Assembly (NCBI GenBank): GCA_937924335.1
Contig: CALDWW010000087.1
Location: 1-56,111, forward strand
Direction of reading: 5' to 3'
DNA from: an uncultured Gammaproteobacteria bacterium
GTDB lineage: Bacteria; Pseudomonadota; Gammaproteobacteria; Steroidobacterales; XN24
DNA length: 56,111 nt
Shown here in pieces: positions 17,462 to 27,654 of the stretch; positions within the stretch are counted from its first letter, which is position 1; each line of letters starts with the position of its first letter. The translations under genes and the position numbers were made by a program. Below the pieces are notes generated by a model that saw nothing but the letters and a program-made list of their open reading frames with translations, did not search any database and was not told the DNA's origin.

Positions 17462-17635
17462 CCCGGCCAGCGCACCCTGTCCGAAGGATTGATGCGTAGC
17501 AGCAAATCGGTCCCGGAAAGTGTATGATCGGAGGGTTCGCCGGAAGCAAAAAACCGGTGCTCTTGCCGATTCGTCCGCGCGTGCAACGTCTCTGGAAGAC
17601 ACCGCTCCCCGACGATCCAAGCGTTGGGAATTTGG

Positions 17636-17665
17636 TTGCTAATACAGAAAGATACACACTAAAGT
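17636..17665 (+). promoter_or_regulatory. Candidate promoter of the acyl-CoA operon
   Basis: TTGCTA (17636-17641), 18 bases, TAAAGT (17660-17665) is the best sigma70-like pair in the 275-base gap before the thiolase, which otherwise holds no credible gene. Matches are only partial. Confidence 0.35.
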
Positions 17666-17693
17666 TTCCGTATTTTCTCAGGCAAACTATCCG

Positions 17694-17711
17694 TCGCCGT
17701 AGTCACGGCGA
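17694..17711 (+). promoter_or_regulatory. Leader hairpin before the thiolase RBS
   Basis: TCGCCGT / ACGGCGA with an AGTC loop ends seven bases before a near-perfect TAAGGAGG ribosome site (17719-17726). It may insulate or modulate the operon leader. Confidence 0.35.
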
Positions 17712-17736
17712 TGGCCTGTAAGGAGGCAGAAAACCC

Positions 17737-18945
<1,209 letters not shown>

Positions 18946-18987
18946 CGGCCGCTGCGGCCAATCTTCCGACAGGATCTGGAACGAATC

Positions 18988-21120
18988 ATGAGTGAAACCA
19001 TCAAGTATCAGCTCGATGACGACGGCATCGTCATCCTCACAATCGACATCGCTGACCGGTCCATGAACGTGCTGACCCCCGAGTTCATGACGGATCTGGA
19101 TGCGGCCATCGACCAGGTCGTGGCCGATGACGCGGTCAAGGGTGCCATCATCACATCGGCCAAGTCTTCGTTCATCGCCGGCGCCGACCTCAAGGAGTTG
19201 GTCGGGGTGTTTGCCGAGCGTCTGGATGAGAAGCAGATCTACGAGTTCGCCGGCAAGTATTCCCGGCTCTATCGCAAGCTCGAGACCTGTGGCAAACCGT
19301 TCGTTGCGGCCATCAACGGCACGGCACTGGGCGGCGGCCTCGAGCTGTGCCTGGCCTGCCATTATCGTGTCGCGCTGGACAACCCCAAGGCGGCCATCGG
19401 GCTCCCGGAGGTCAACGTCGGATTGTTGCCCGGCGCCGGCGGCACGCAGCGGCTGCCGAGGATCATCGGCATCCGCGACTCGCTGCCGCTGATGCTGGAA
19501 GGGCGTCATCTGAAACCGGCCAAGGCCGTCGAGATGGGTATCTGCCATGAACTGGCGGCCGACGTGGACGAGCTGATGGAAAAGTCCCGGCGCTGGCTCC
19601 TCGACAGTGGTGATCCGGTTGCATCCTGGGACAAGAAGGGTTTCCGCGTGCCCGGCGGTTCTGGTGGCATGCATCCGGCCGTGGTGCAGACTTTCATGGC
19701 CGGCAACGCGATGGTCGCCGAGAAGACCCAGCACAACTACCCGTCGCCGATCTCGATCATGTCCAGTGTCTACGAGGGCACACAATTGCCGATGGACAAG
19801 GGGCTGAAGATCGAGCTGCAGTATTTCACCAGGCTGCTGTCAGGCCCTGTCGCCCGCAACATGATCCGCACGCTTTTCATCGACAAGGGCGCGGCGGACA
19901 AGCTGGTGCGCCGGCCCGAAGGTGTGCCGAAGTCCAGGGTGGAGAAGCTCGGCATCCTGGGCGCGGGCATGATGGGCGCCGGCATCGCCTATGTTTCTGC
20001 CTATGCCGGCCAGCAGGTCGTGTTGCTGGACCGTGCCCTCGAGGACGCGGAGAAGGGCAAGGCCTATTCGGGTAGCCTGTTGAACAAGCGCGTGTCCCGC
20101 GGTCGCATGACCGAGGAGCAGGCGGCAGCCATCCTGGAGCGGATCCATGTGACGACCGACTACGCCGATCTGGAGGGTTGCGACCTGGTGATCGAAGCCG
20201 TGTTCGAGGACCGCGGGATCAAGGCGGAGGTGACGGCGAAGACGGAAGCGGTCATCCCTGAGACGTCCATCTTTGCCAGTAATACGTCGACGTTGCCGAT
20301 CACCGGATTGGCCGAGGCATCGAAGCGCCCCGATCAGTTCATCGGTATCCATTTCTTCTCGCCGGTCGACAAGATGCCTCTGGTGGAAATCATTCTTGGT
20401 GAGAAGACCGGCGACCGGGCGATCGCGGTTGCGCTCGATTATGTGCAGCAGATCCGCAAGACGCCGATCGTCGTCAGGGACAGCCGTGGCTTCTATACCA
20501 GCCGGGTGTTCGGTACCTACGTGAAGGAGGGTATGGAACTGCTGGCGGAGGGCGTCAAGCCGGCGCTGATCGAAAATGCCGCCAAGATGGCTGGCATGCC
20601 GGTGGGGCCGCTGGCCGTCCACGACGAGGTGACCATCGATCTGTCCTACAAGATCATGATGCAGACGAAGAAGGACCTGGGCGATGAGTTCGTCGCCTCC
20701 GGTGCCGACGAGGTCGTGCGCCATTTCATGGAGGACCTCGAGAGGAAGGGCAAGCGCTTTGGCGCCGGCTTCTACGATTATCCTGAAGGCGCGAAGAAGC
20801 ACCTGTGGCCGGGTCTGGCTGAAGAATATCCCGCCGCGGAACAGCAGCCGGCAGTCAAGGACATCCAGAAGCGTCTGTTGTACGTTCAGGCACTCGAGAC
20901 GGCTCGCTGCATGCAGGAGGGCGTCGTGCCGGAGGCCGCAGATGCGGACGTCGGCTCGATCCTCGGCTGGGGATTCCCGCCATGGACAGGCGGTACTCTA
21001 TCGCTGATCGAGACGGTCGGTCTTGCCGCCTTCATCGCCGAGTGCGAGGCGTTGGCAGAACGTCACGGCCCAAGGTTCACTCCGCCCCAATGGCTGCGTG
21101 AACAGACTTCCCTGCGTTGA
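18988..21120 (+). CDS. fadB: FadB/FadJ-type fatty acid oxidation protein (enoyl-CoA hydratase / 3-hydroxyacyl-CoA dehydrogenase)
   Basis: 710 residues. Residues ~1-190 are a crotonase domain with both catalytic Glu, 119 (GGGLELC) and 141 (LPEVNVGLLPGAGG), at essentially the E. coli positions. From ~320 the NAD-binding domain begins with LGILGAGMMGAGIA, and the dehydrogenase core has GIHFFSPVDKMPLVEII with the catalytic His. The C-terminal dehydrogenase repeat follows (VGSILGWGFPPWTGGTL). It hydrates trans-2-enoyl-CoA and oxidises the (S)-3-hydroxyacyl-CoA, passing product to the thiolase. The start at 18988 is 42 bases after the thiolase. Whether it is functionally FadB or FadJ cannot be told. 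Confidence 0.95.
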   Translation: MSETIKYQLDDDGIVILTIDIADRSMNVLTPEFMTDLDAAIDQVVADDAVKGAIITSAKSSFIAGADLKELVGVFAERLDEKQIYEFAGKYSRLYRKLETCGKPFVAAINGTALGGGLELCLACHYRVALDNPKAAIGLPEVNVGLLPGAGGTQRLPRIIGIRDSLPLMLEGRHLKPAKAVEMGICHELAADVDELMEKSRRWLLDSGDPVASWDKKGFRVPGGSGGMHPAVVQTFMAGNAMVAEKTQHNYPSPISIMSSVYEGTQLPMDKGLKIELQYFTRLLSGPVARNMIRTLFIDKGAADKLVRRPEGVPKSRVEKLGILGAGMMGAGIAYVSAYAGQQVVLLDRALEDAEKGKAYSGSLLNKRVSRGRMTEEQAAAILERIHVTTDYADLEGCDLVIEAVFEDRGIKAEVTAKTEAVIPETSIFASNTSTLPITGLAEASKRPDQFIGIHFFSPVDKMPLVEIILGEKTGDRAIAVALDYVQQIRKTPIVVRDSRGFYTSRVFGTYVKEGMELLAEGVKPALIENAAKMAGMPVGPLAVHDEVTIDLSYKIMMQTKKDLGDEFVASGADEVVRHFMEDLERKGKRFGAGFYDYPEGAKKHLWPGLAEEYPAAEQQPAVKDIQKRLLYVQALETARCMQEGVVPEAADADVGSILGWGFPPWTGGTLSLIETVGLAAFIAECEALAERHGPRFTPPQWLREQTSLR

Positions 21121-21131
21121 GGAGACGTCCG

Positions 21132-21914
21132 GTGAGCGAGACACAAGCGACCAGGCTCGATCGACACGGCCCGGTCGCCGTGATCACACTCAACAGCCCG
21201 CAGACCCGCAACGCCCTGGGCGAGGCGGTGGCAAGCGGTCTGCATGCCGCCCTTATGAGTGTGGCGCCCGATCCCGCCGTGCGTGTCGTGGTGCTCACCG
21301 GCGCGGGCGGTGCATTCAGCGCGGGTGCGGACCTCAAGGAAGGCTTGCCCGAGACGCATCGCGTCGAGGACATGATCAACAGTCGTTACCGGCCGTCGCT
21401 GGAGCTCATCGCCGGGATGGACAAGCCGGTGATCGCCGCCGTTGCCGGGCCGGCGGCCGGCATCGGCATGTCGTTCGCGCTCGTCTGCGACCTGGTCGTG
21501 ATGGCCGAGAACGGCTTCCTGTTGGCGCCGTTCTCGACCATCGGGCTGATACCGGATGGCGGCGCCACCTGGCTGTTAGCCCGACGGCTTGGTTACCACC
21601 GGGCCTATCAGCTTTGTATCGAGGCCGAGCGCATACCGGCGGACCGCTGCCTGGCGATGGGGCTTGTCAATCGAGTCGTCGCCACAGACACGCTGTTGTC
21701 GGAGACGCTCGCGTGGGCTGGCGAACTGGCGGAGCGCGCCCCGCTGGCGCTCGCCAGGACGAAGCGCGCCATGCGTCAGGCGATGAGCCTGTCTTTCGGT
21801 GATACTGTCGCGCTCGAGGCAGCCCTGCAGAACGAGTGCGCCACGAGTGCGGACACCCGCGAGGGCGTGCAGGCCTTCCTGGAGAAGCGCAAACCCCAAT
21901 TTGAAGGACGCTAA
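21132..21914 (+). CDS. Enoyl-CoA hydratase/isomerase family protein (PaaG-like)
   Basis: 260 residues from GTG 21132, with GAGGAG seven bases upstream, 11 bases after fadB. Crotonase fold with SAGADLKEG and GPAAGIGMSFALVCDLV forming the oxyanion hole. At the first catalytic position the usual Glu is replaced (GIGMS), while the second acidic site is an Asp in LIPDGGATWLL. That layout is the PaaG/Paa-type isomerase-hydratase pattern rather than the classic two-Glu hydratase. A role in double-bond isomerisation of unsaturated or branched acyl-CoAs within the operon is plausible but not proven. Confidence 0.86.
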   Translation: MSETQATRLDRHGPVAVITLNSPQTRNALGEAVASGLHAALMSVAPDPAVRVVVLTGAGGAFSAGADLKEGLPETHRVEDMINSRYRPSLELIAGMDKPVIAAVAGPAAGIGMSFALVCDLVVMAENGFLLAPFSTIGLIPDGGATWLLARRLGYHRAYQLCIEAERIPADRCLAMGLVNRVVATDTLLSETLAWAGELAERAPLALARTKRAMRQAMSLSFGDTVALEAALQNECATSADTREGVQAFLEKRKPQFEGR

Positions 21915-21950
21915 CAAAAAGTCCGAACACCTGCCGAGGAGAGCTGACCG

Positions 21951-23138
21951 ATGATGGAAAGGAAGATATTCGACACCGAGCACGAGATCTTCAGGGATTC
22001 GGTCTCCCGTTTCCTACAGGCGGAGATCAAGCCCAACATCGACCGCTGGCATGAGGCCGGCATCGTCGATCGTGAGGCCTTCCGCAAGGCCGGCGAGCAT
22101 GGCCTTTGTCTCATGTGGGCGGAAGAGGCGTATGGCGGCCTCGGGGTGCAGGACTTCCGCTACGAGCAGATCATCATCGAGCAGATGGCTCACGATGGAG
22201 ACCCCGGATTCGGACTGCCGCTCCACAGCCGCCTGGTAGGGCCTTACCTGGGCGCGCTCGGTACGCCGGAACAGAAGGCCCGATTCCTGCCCGGATGTAT
22301 CTCCGGCGAGACCATCCTCGGCATCGCCATGTCCGAACCCGGGGCCGGCAGCGACGTCGCCGGTATCCGAACGCGCGCGGACGACCGCGACGACCACTTC
22401 GTGCTGAACGGCTCCAAGACCTATATCTCGAATGGCATCAACGGCGATCTCTTCGTCGTGGCCGCTCGCACCGACGCGAACAATCCTCACTGTATCGGGC
22501 TATTCCTGGTGGAGCGCGGCATGGACGGATTCCGGCGTGGCCGGAACCTCAAGAAACTGGGACTCAAGGCGCAGGACACGGCGGAGCTGTTCTTCGACGA
22601 TGTGCGCATCCCCAAGGACAACGTGCTGGGTGATCCGCGCAAGGGGTTCTACTACCTGATGCAGTTCCTGGCCGAGGAGCGCCTGATCGTGGCCTGTGGC
22701 TGCGTCGCGGCCGCAGAGGCGGCTCTGCAGGCAACCCTGGAGTATGTCCGTGAGCGTCACGCCTTCGGACGGCCGGTCGGGATGTTCCAGAATTCGCGCT
22801 TCAAGCTCGCCGACATGCGGACCCGCATCGACGTGGCCCAGACCTTTGTTGATCGGTTGGTGATGGACCACAACGAAGGCAAGCTCACGGCGGAAGTCGC
22901 TGCGGAAGGCAAGGTGTTCTGCAGCGAACTGGAAGGCTGGGTAACCGATGAGTGCCTGCAGCTTCACGGCGGCGCCGGGTACATGGACGAGTACCCGATC
23001 TCCCGGATGTACGCTAACGCCCGGGTGTCGCGAATCTATGCCGGCAGCTCCGAGATCATGCGGGAGATCATCGCCCGGGGTATGGGTCTCGATCCGCGGG
23101 CTGCGTCCGCGGCGTCGGAGCAGCGCAAGCGCGCCTAG
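21951..23138 (+). CDS. Acyl-CoA dehydrogenase
   Basis: 395 residues from ATG 21951. An FAD-dependent enzyme that makes trans-2-enoyl-CoA and hands electrons to ETF. Family motifs: MSEPGAGSDVAGI and LNGSKTYISNG (FAD/substrate), QLHGGAGYMDEYPISRMY near the C-terminus. The loop that carries the base in medium-chain enzymes has Ala (YAGSSEIMRE). A Glu occurs instead in LAEERLIVACG (Glu243), the location used by long-chain and isovaleryl-CoA dehydrogenases. This fits bulky or branched substrates, consistent with the racemase encoded four bases downstream. Confidence 0.94.
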   Translation: MMERKIFDTEHEIFRDSVSRFLQAEIKPNIDRWHEAGIVDREAFRKAGEHGLCLMWAEEAYGGLGVQDFRYEQIIIEQMAHDGDPGFGLPLHSRLVGPYLGALGTPEQKARFLPGCISGETILGIAMSEPGAGSDVAGIRTRADDRDDHFVLNGSKTYISNGINGDLFVVAARTDANNPHCIGLFLVERGMDGFRRGRNLKKLGLKAQDTAELFFDDVRIPKDNVLGDPRKGFYYLMQFLAEERLIVACGCVAAAEAALQATLEYVRERHAFGRPVGMFQNSRFKLADMRTRIDVAQTFVDRLVMDHNEGKLTAEVAAEGKVFCSELEGWVTDECLQLHGGAGYMDEYPISRMYANARVSRIYAGSSEIMREIIARGMGLDPRAASAASEQRKRA

Positions 23139-23142
23139 ACCG

Positions 23143-24324
23143 GTGGGGCCGCTACAAGGCATCCGTGTCATCGAACTCGCCGGGCTGGGCGCCGCCCCCT
23201 ATGCCGGCATGATGCTGGCGGACATGGGCGCAGAGGTTATCCGCGTCGAACGCGTGCCGCCGCCGCCGGCATATCCTGATGTTCTTGCACGCGGACGGCG
23301 ATCTATCGCGCTGGATCTGAAACAGACCGAAGGCGTTTCCGTGCTGTTGCGGCTGGTGGAGTCAGCAGACGTGCTGATAGAGGGTTTCCGGCCGGGGGTC
23401 GCCGAGCGGCTCGGCTTTGGACCCAAGTCTTGCATGGAGCGTAATGAGCGACTGATCTACGGGCGGATGACCGGGTGGGGGCAGGAGGGGCCGCTGTCGA
23501 AGCGAGCGGGCCACGACCTCAACTACATCGCCCTGTCAGGCGCCCTGCTGGCCATCGGTCCCGCGGGAGGCAAGCCGGTGCCTCCACTCAACCTGGTGGG
23601 CGATTTCGGCGGTGGCCTGCTGCTGGCTTTCGGCGTCGCCGCGGCGCTGGTCGAGAGGCAACGATCCGGTCGCGGCCAGATCGTCGATGCCGCCATGCTG
23701 GATGCCGCCGCCTCGTTCATGGGGATGTTCTGCGGATTCCGTGCGCTCGGACTGTTCGAGGACGCAACCGGTGAGAACATGTTGGGCGGTGCCGCGCACT
23801 TCTACGATACCTATGAGACCGAAGACGGCGGATTCGTCGCGGTGGCCGCTATCGAGCCGCAGTTCTACCGGCGACTCGTGGACAAGCTCGGACTCGACCC
23901 CGACGAGTTCCTGCCACATGGCTTCCGGGGCGTGGGTGCGCGCCAGGATCCTGCCGCATGGGCTTCCCTGAAAGCCCGCCTGGCGGAACTCTTCCGTACC
24001 CGGACGCGGGCTCAGTGGGTCGAGTTGCTGGAGGACACGGATACCTGTGTCGCGCCGGTCCTGGGCTTGTCCGAGGCCGCCGCACACCCCCACAACCAGG
24101 CGCGAGCCACCTTCGTCGACATCGATGGGGTGACGCAGAATTCGCCGGCGCCGCGATTCTCGCGGACGCCGGCAGAGACCCCGGAACCTGCCCGCAGGCC
24201 GGGCGAGGACACGCTCGGTGTACTCGAGCAGAACGGGCTGGATAGAGACGAGATCGATCGCCTGGCGCGACTCGGTGTCGTCTGCTGGCCGGACAGGCGT
24301 ACACAGGAGGATATGGATGGCTGA
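23143..24324 (+). CDS. CaiB/BaiF family III protein, alpha-methylacyl-CoA racemase-like
   Basis: 393 residues from GTG 23143, four bases after the dehydrogenase stop. It would epimerise 2-methylacyl-CoA thioesters so that the (2S) form can enter beta-oxidation. Residues matching the M. tuberculosis racemase catalytic set are His124 (RAGHDLNYIALSG), Asp154 (VGDFGGG) and Glu238 (AIEPQFY), each within a few positions of the reference 126/156/241. The N-terminal PLQGIRVIELAGLGAAPYAG is typical of the family. A CoA-transferase function is less likely because the racemase triad is complete. No close ribosome site is obvious, so translation may be coupled. Confidence 0.85.
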   Translation: MGPLQGIRVIELAGLGAAPYAGMMLADMGAEVIRVERVPPPPAYPDVLARGRRSIALDLKQTEGVSVLLRLVESADVLIEGFRPGVAERLGFGPKSCMERNERLIYGRMTGWGQEGPLSKRAGHDLNYIALSGALLAIGPAGGKPVPPLNLVGDFGGGLLLAFGVAAALVERQRSGRGQIVDAAMLDAAASFMGMFCGFRALGLFEDATGENMLGGAAHFYDTYETEDGGFVAVAAIEPQFYRRLVDKLGLDPDEFLPHGFRGVGARQDPAAWASLKARLAELFRTRTRAQWVELLEDTDTCVAPVLGLSEAAAHPHNQARATFVDIDGVTQNSPAPRFSRTPAETPEPARRPGEDTLGVLEQNGLDRDEIDRLARLGVVCWPDRRTQEDMDG

Positions 24325-25144
24325 CCCGAGAGTGATCGTCGACGTGGAGGAACACGTTGCCCGTGTTCGATTGTGCCGGGCAGACAAGCGCAACGCGTTG
24401 GACCTGGCGATGTTCGAGGGACTGGCGGACGCCGCCGGGAAACTGGCGGACGAGGAAGATCTGCGCGCGGTGGTCATCCACGGGGAGGGCAAGTCATTCT
24501 GCGCGGGTCTCGACGTTGGCGCTTTCCTCGCCGATCCATCGACGGCCGAGACACTGCTGGTCAAGGCGCAGGGCGAGGCGACCAATCTGGCCCAGCAGGT
24601 CTGCTGGGCGTGGCGGCGGCTGCCGGTACCGGTGATCGCGGCCCTGCACGGCGAGGTGTTCGGCGGGGGGCTGCAGATCGCGCTCGGGGCGGACATCCGG
24701 ATCGGCTCACCGGATGCACGGCTGTCGATCATGGAGATCCGCTGGGGGCTGGTGCCGGACATGGCCGGTACCCGCGTGTTGCGCGACATCGTTTCCTACG
24801 ATGTCGCCATGGACCTGACTCTGACGGGTCGCGTCGTCAGCGGCGACGAGGCATCGGCCATCGGGCTTGTGACCCGGCTGGCGGTGGATCCCGTCATGGC
24901 GGCCAATGACCTGGCCCGGGAGATCGCTGCCCGTTCTCCCGACGCGGTCCGCACGGCCAAGCATCTGCTGCACCATGCCTGGCGGCTGGATGACCGCCAG
25001 GGGCTGGATCTGGAGACGCAGCTACAGATGGGCCTGCTTGGCGGACGCAATCAGATGGAGGCCGCCCGGGCAGGGATGGAGGATCGCGAACCCGCTTTTC
25101 GGCCGGCCACCGTCAAGCTTGCGGAGCATGATGGGCAGGAATAG
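24317..25144 (+). CDS. Crotonase/enoyl-CoA hydratase family protein
   Basis: 275 residues from ATG 24317, overlapping the racemase end by eight bases, with GGAGG upstream. Crotonase core: FCAGLDVGAFL, GEVFGGGLQIALGADIRI and MEIRWGLVPDMAGT. The first catalytic Glu position reads Gln (GGGLQ), and an acidic residue remains in the second segment (Glu140, Asp148). This is the signature of a distinct crotonase subgroup known from many proteobacteria, with no firmly established substrate. Third crotonase domain of the operon. Confidence 0.88.
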   Translation: MADPRVIVDVEEHVARVRLCRADKRNALDLAMFEGLADAAGKLADEEDLRAVVIHGEGKSFCAGLDVGAFLADPSTAETLLVKAQGEATNLAQQVCWAWRRLPVPVIAALHGEVFGGGLQIALGADIRIGSPDARLSIMEIRWGLVPDMAGTRVLRDIVSYDVAMDLTLTGRVVSGDEASAIGLVTRLAVDPVMAANDLAREIAARSPDAVRTAKHLLHHAWRLDDRQGLDLETQLQMGLLGGRNQMEAARAGMEDREPAFRPATVKLAEHDGQE

Positions 25145-25937
25145 GACCGCAAGCGGCAGAAAGGTCGCGCTGGTGCTGGGCAGCGGCGGCGCCCGTGGCC
25201 TGGCCCATATCGGCGTCATCGACCACCTGTGCTCGATCGGGGTCGAGATCTCATACATCTCCGGGTGTTCCATGGGCGCACTGGTCGGCGGCATCTATGC
25301 GGCCGGCGAGTTGGAGGCGTACACGGAGTGGGTGAAGAGCCTTGAGCGCAAGGACATCATCGGTCTCCTCGATTTCTCATTCGGCATGCAGGGGCTGCTC
25401 AAGGGCGAGAAAATCATCGGCGTGCTGCGCGAGATGATCGGCGATCGCAGTATCGAGTCACTGGACATAGGCTATACGGCCGTCGCGACCGACCTCAACG
25501 AACAGAAAGAAGTCTGGCTCAACAAGGGACCGCTGTTCGATGCCATCCGGGCCTCGATGGCGATCCCGACTGTGTTCACACCCTGGGATTACCAGGGGCG
25601 TGTGCTCGTCGACGGCGGCCTGTTGAATCCGATCCCCATCGCACCGGCGCTGAATCACTCCACCGATATGATCATCGCGGTCAACGTCGCCGGCCGTCGC
25701 TCCGCAAGGGAAGAGCCGGTCAGTGAAGCGCAGCCCGAGATACCCGGCATCTTCGATTCGATGTCGATGAGTCTCGAGACCATGCAGAACGCCATCGCGC
25801 GCCTGAAGCTGGCGGCTTACTCGCCAGATGTCGTCATCGAGATACCCAGGGACGTTTGCAGCTTCTACGAGTTCTACCGGGCGGAAGAAGTGATCGAGGC
25901 AGGCAGACAACGGGCCGCGGAGACGCTCCCCGGCTGA
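25131..25937 (+). CDS. Patatin-like phospholipase / lysophospholipase family protein
   Basis: 268 residues from ATG 25131 (ATG 25128 is adjacent), overlapping the crotonase end by 14 bases, so translation is coupled to it. LGSGGARGLAHIGV is the oxyanion loop, SGCSMGA gives nucleophile Ser47 in GxSxG, and VDGGLLNP gives the Asp161 of the Ser-Asp dyad. It resembles RssA/YchK-type patatins. No signal peptide, so it is cytoplasmic or membrane-peripheral. As the last gene of the acyl-CoA operon it could free fatty acids from lipid or ester substrates for activation. No acyl-CoA ligase is in the operon. Confidence 0.88.
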   Translation: MGRNRTASGRKVALVLGSGGARGLAHIGVIDHLCSIGVEISYISGCSMGALVGGIYAAGELEAYTEWVKSLERKDIIGLLDFSFGMQGLLKGEKIIGVLREMIGDRSIESLDIGYTAVATDLNEQKEVWLNKGPLFDAIRASMAIPTVFTPWDYQGRVLVDGGLLNPIPIAPALNHSTDMIIAVNVAGRRSAREEPVSEAQPEIPGIFDSMSMSLETMQNAIARLKLAAYSPDVVIEIPRDVCSFYEFYRAEEVIEAGRQRAAETLPG

Positions 25938-25952
25938 CCGGGGGGTCAGCCG
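25931..25952. terminator. Bidirectional hairpin containing both convergent stop codons
   Basis: Perfect 9-bp inverted repeat CGGCTGACC / GGTCAGCCG with a GGGG loop. The left arm holds the TGA of the patatin gene and the right arm the TGA of the kinase gene on the other strand. No T tract. Confidence 0.6.
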
Positions 25953-26632
25953 CCCTTGACGACGCGGTAGCGCCAGGTCTCCAGCCTGAGCAGCCAGGAC
26001 ACCGCTGCCCGGCCGAGCAGCCCGAAACTCGAGCAGCGCTGGTACTCGTCGATGAATATCTGCCACAAGCCGGCGTCGCGGCCGAGCGCTGCCCGGAAGA
26101 ACCGATGTAATTCGAAAGCGACGCCGGCGTAGAGGAGCGGGCTGCCGGTCCGGAATACGCGTGCCTTGCCGAAGTCCAGGAACACGAGTCCGCCCTCGGC
26201 GCTGCGCAAGAAGTTGTGCCGGTGAGCATCCTCTGTTGTAACGCCGCGGCCGTGCAGGGCGGCCATTAGCGATGCCATCTCCCGGGCCAGCCCGTCGTCG
26301 GGCTCCGCCACGGCCTCACCCGCGACATAGCGGCGCACCAGTGTCGCCGTCATCCCGGAATCCGACCGCTGCTCGACAAATCCAATGGGTTCAGGCGCAT
26401 GCAGACCCCGCAGCCGTTTCAGAGCCGCGTTCTCTGCGACCCAGGGGCATCGGCGCGGCCGCGCTCCGCCGGCGTGAACATATCGTTTGATGACAAAGCG
26501 ATCACTTTTTTTGGAGACCGTCCGGAGCACGCCGCCAACGTAGCGTTCCTGGAGAAGCTCGAGTTCGTGGCTACTCGCCAGTATCTCCCTGACTCGATCG
26601 CCGTTGTCCTCTGATGAGGTTCTCCGCGCCAT
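25946..26632 (-). CDS. LPS-core kinase-like protein (Kdo/WaaP/InaA family)
   Basis: 228 residues, eukaryote-like kinase fold: Lys49 in FVIKRYV (ATP), the catalytic loop TTEDAHRHNFL with Asp135 and Asn140, and the metal-binding VFLDFGKARVF with Asp153. This order and size fit the lipopolysaccharide core heptose/Kdo kinase group. It would phosphorylate a core sugar at the inner face of the membrane. GGAG lies nine bases before the ATG. It is divergent from a WaaE/KdtX-like glycosyltransferase, which strengthens an LPS role. Confidence 0.8.
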   Translation of the reverse strand: MARRTSSEDNGDRVREILASSHELELLQERYVGGVLRTVSKKSDRFVIKRYVHAGGARPRRCPWVAENAALKRLRGLHAPEPIGFVEQRSDSGMTATLVRRYVAGEAVAEPDDGLAREMASLMAALHGRGVTTEDAHRHNFLRSAEGGLVFLDFGKARVFRTGSPLLYAGVAFELHRFFRAALGRDAGLWQIFIDEYQRCSSFGLLGRAAVSWLLRLETWRYRVVKGG

Positions 26633-26770
26633 GCAGATCCGCTCCGATCAATGGTCCTGGCCACCCGCCGGGCCGGTCGTAATCCGTTCGAGGTCGACCC
26701 GGGAGCGGTGGGTCCTTATAGTCTCACGCAAGAGGGTGTCCATGTTTCATACACGGGAGATTCCTGTTCA

Positions 26771-27568
26771 GTGCAGCGGATAAGCGTCGTCATGATCACC
26801 TTGAACGAGGAGGCGAACCTCATAAGGGCGCTGGAATCGGTGGCGTGGTGCGACGAGATCATCATCCTGGATTCCGGCAGTACCGACGGCACGATGGAGA
26901 TCGCCAGCGGCTTTTCGAATTGTCGTGTTTTCCTGCACGAATTCGACGGCTATGGGGCGCAGAAGCGTCGAGCGGTCGATGCGGCAGCCAACGACTGGGT
27001 ATTCAGCCTCGACGCAGATGAGCAACTGGATGGTGAGCTCCAGGATGCGCTGCGGCGCTGGTCGGATTCGGAGGTCAGCGATGATGCCGGCTATGAAGTA
27101 GGCCGCCAATTGCGATTCATGGGCCGGACGTTCCGCCATGGCAAGGAATCCAGACAGCACGTTGTGCGGTTGTTCGATCGCAGGCGCGGCAACTTCGACG
27201 ACTCGGTCGTACACGAGAAGGTCCGAGTGCAGGGTCCGGTGGGCTCTCTGGGCGGCAGTCTCGTTCATGAGAGCTATCGTGATCTCGACGACTATTTCAC
27301 GAAGTTCAATCGCTACACGACTCTGATGGCAGGCGAACTGCGCGCCCGCGGCCGAAAGACGAGCATGGCGGAGATCATCCTCCGGACACCCTGGGCGTTC
27401 CTGCAGTATTACCTGCTGCGGGGCAACTTTATGAATGGATTCGCCGGTTTCGTCTGGTCGTTGCTGGCGGCCCACTACAAGACGGTCAAATACCTTAAAC
27501 TTTACGAGCTGAACAACCGCAAGGGAGCCGTGGCGGAGGGCCGGCTCGACGGCGATTCCGGCCGTTGA
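26771..27568 (+). CDS. Family 2 glycosyltransferase (WaaE/KdtX-like)
   Basis: 265 residues from GTG 26771, with GGGAGA upstream; an open frame reaches back to 26651 but without family-like sequence. GT-A fold: ISVVMITLNEEANL, ILDSGSTDGT, and the metal-binding FSLDADEQLD. The middle part GRTFRHGKESRQHVVRLF and the C-terminal FLQYYLLRGNFMNGFAGFVWSLLAAHYKTVKYLKLYE are characteristic of LPS-core glucosyl/heptosyl transferases of the WaaE type. It likely adds a sugar to the inner core at the cytoplasmic membrane face. The exact donor and linkage are unknown. Confidence 0.85.
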   Translation: MQRISVVMITLNEEANLIRALESVAWCDEIIILDSGSTDGTMEIASGFSNCRVFLHEFDGYGAQKRRAVDAAANDWVFSLDADEQLDGELQDALRRWSDSEVSDDAGYEVGRQLRFMGRTFRHGKESRQHVVRLFDRRRGNFDDSVVHEKVRVQGPVGSLGGSLVHESYRDLDDYFTKFNRYTTLMAGELRARGRKTSMAEIILRTPWAFLQYYLLRGNFMNGFAGFVWSLLAAHYKTVKYLKLYELNNRKGAVAEGRLDGDSGR

Positions 27569-27654
27569 ACCACGGCATCCAGGCCTTGTCGAAACAGACG
27601 AGCCGCATCGGCATATGCCGGGCGGCCGGGACCGTGAATTGGAGATGCAGAGAG

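Noticed and set aside
17524..17721. 65-codon open frame before the thiolase
   Set aside because: Basic random-looking peptide without ribosome site, ending over the thiolase RBS; more likely leader DNA.
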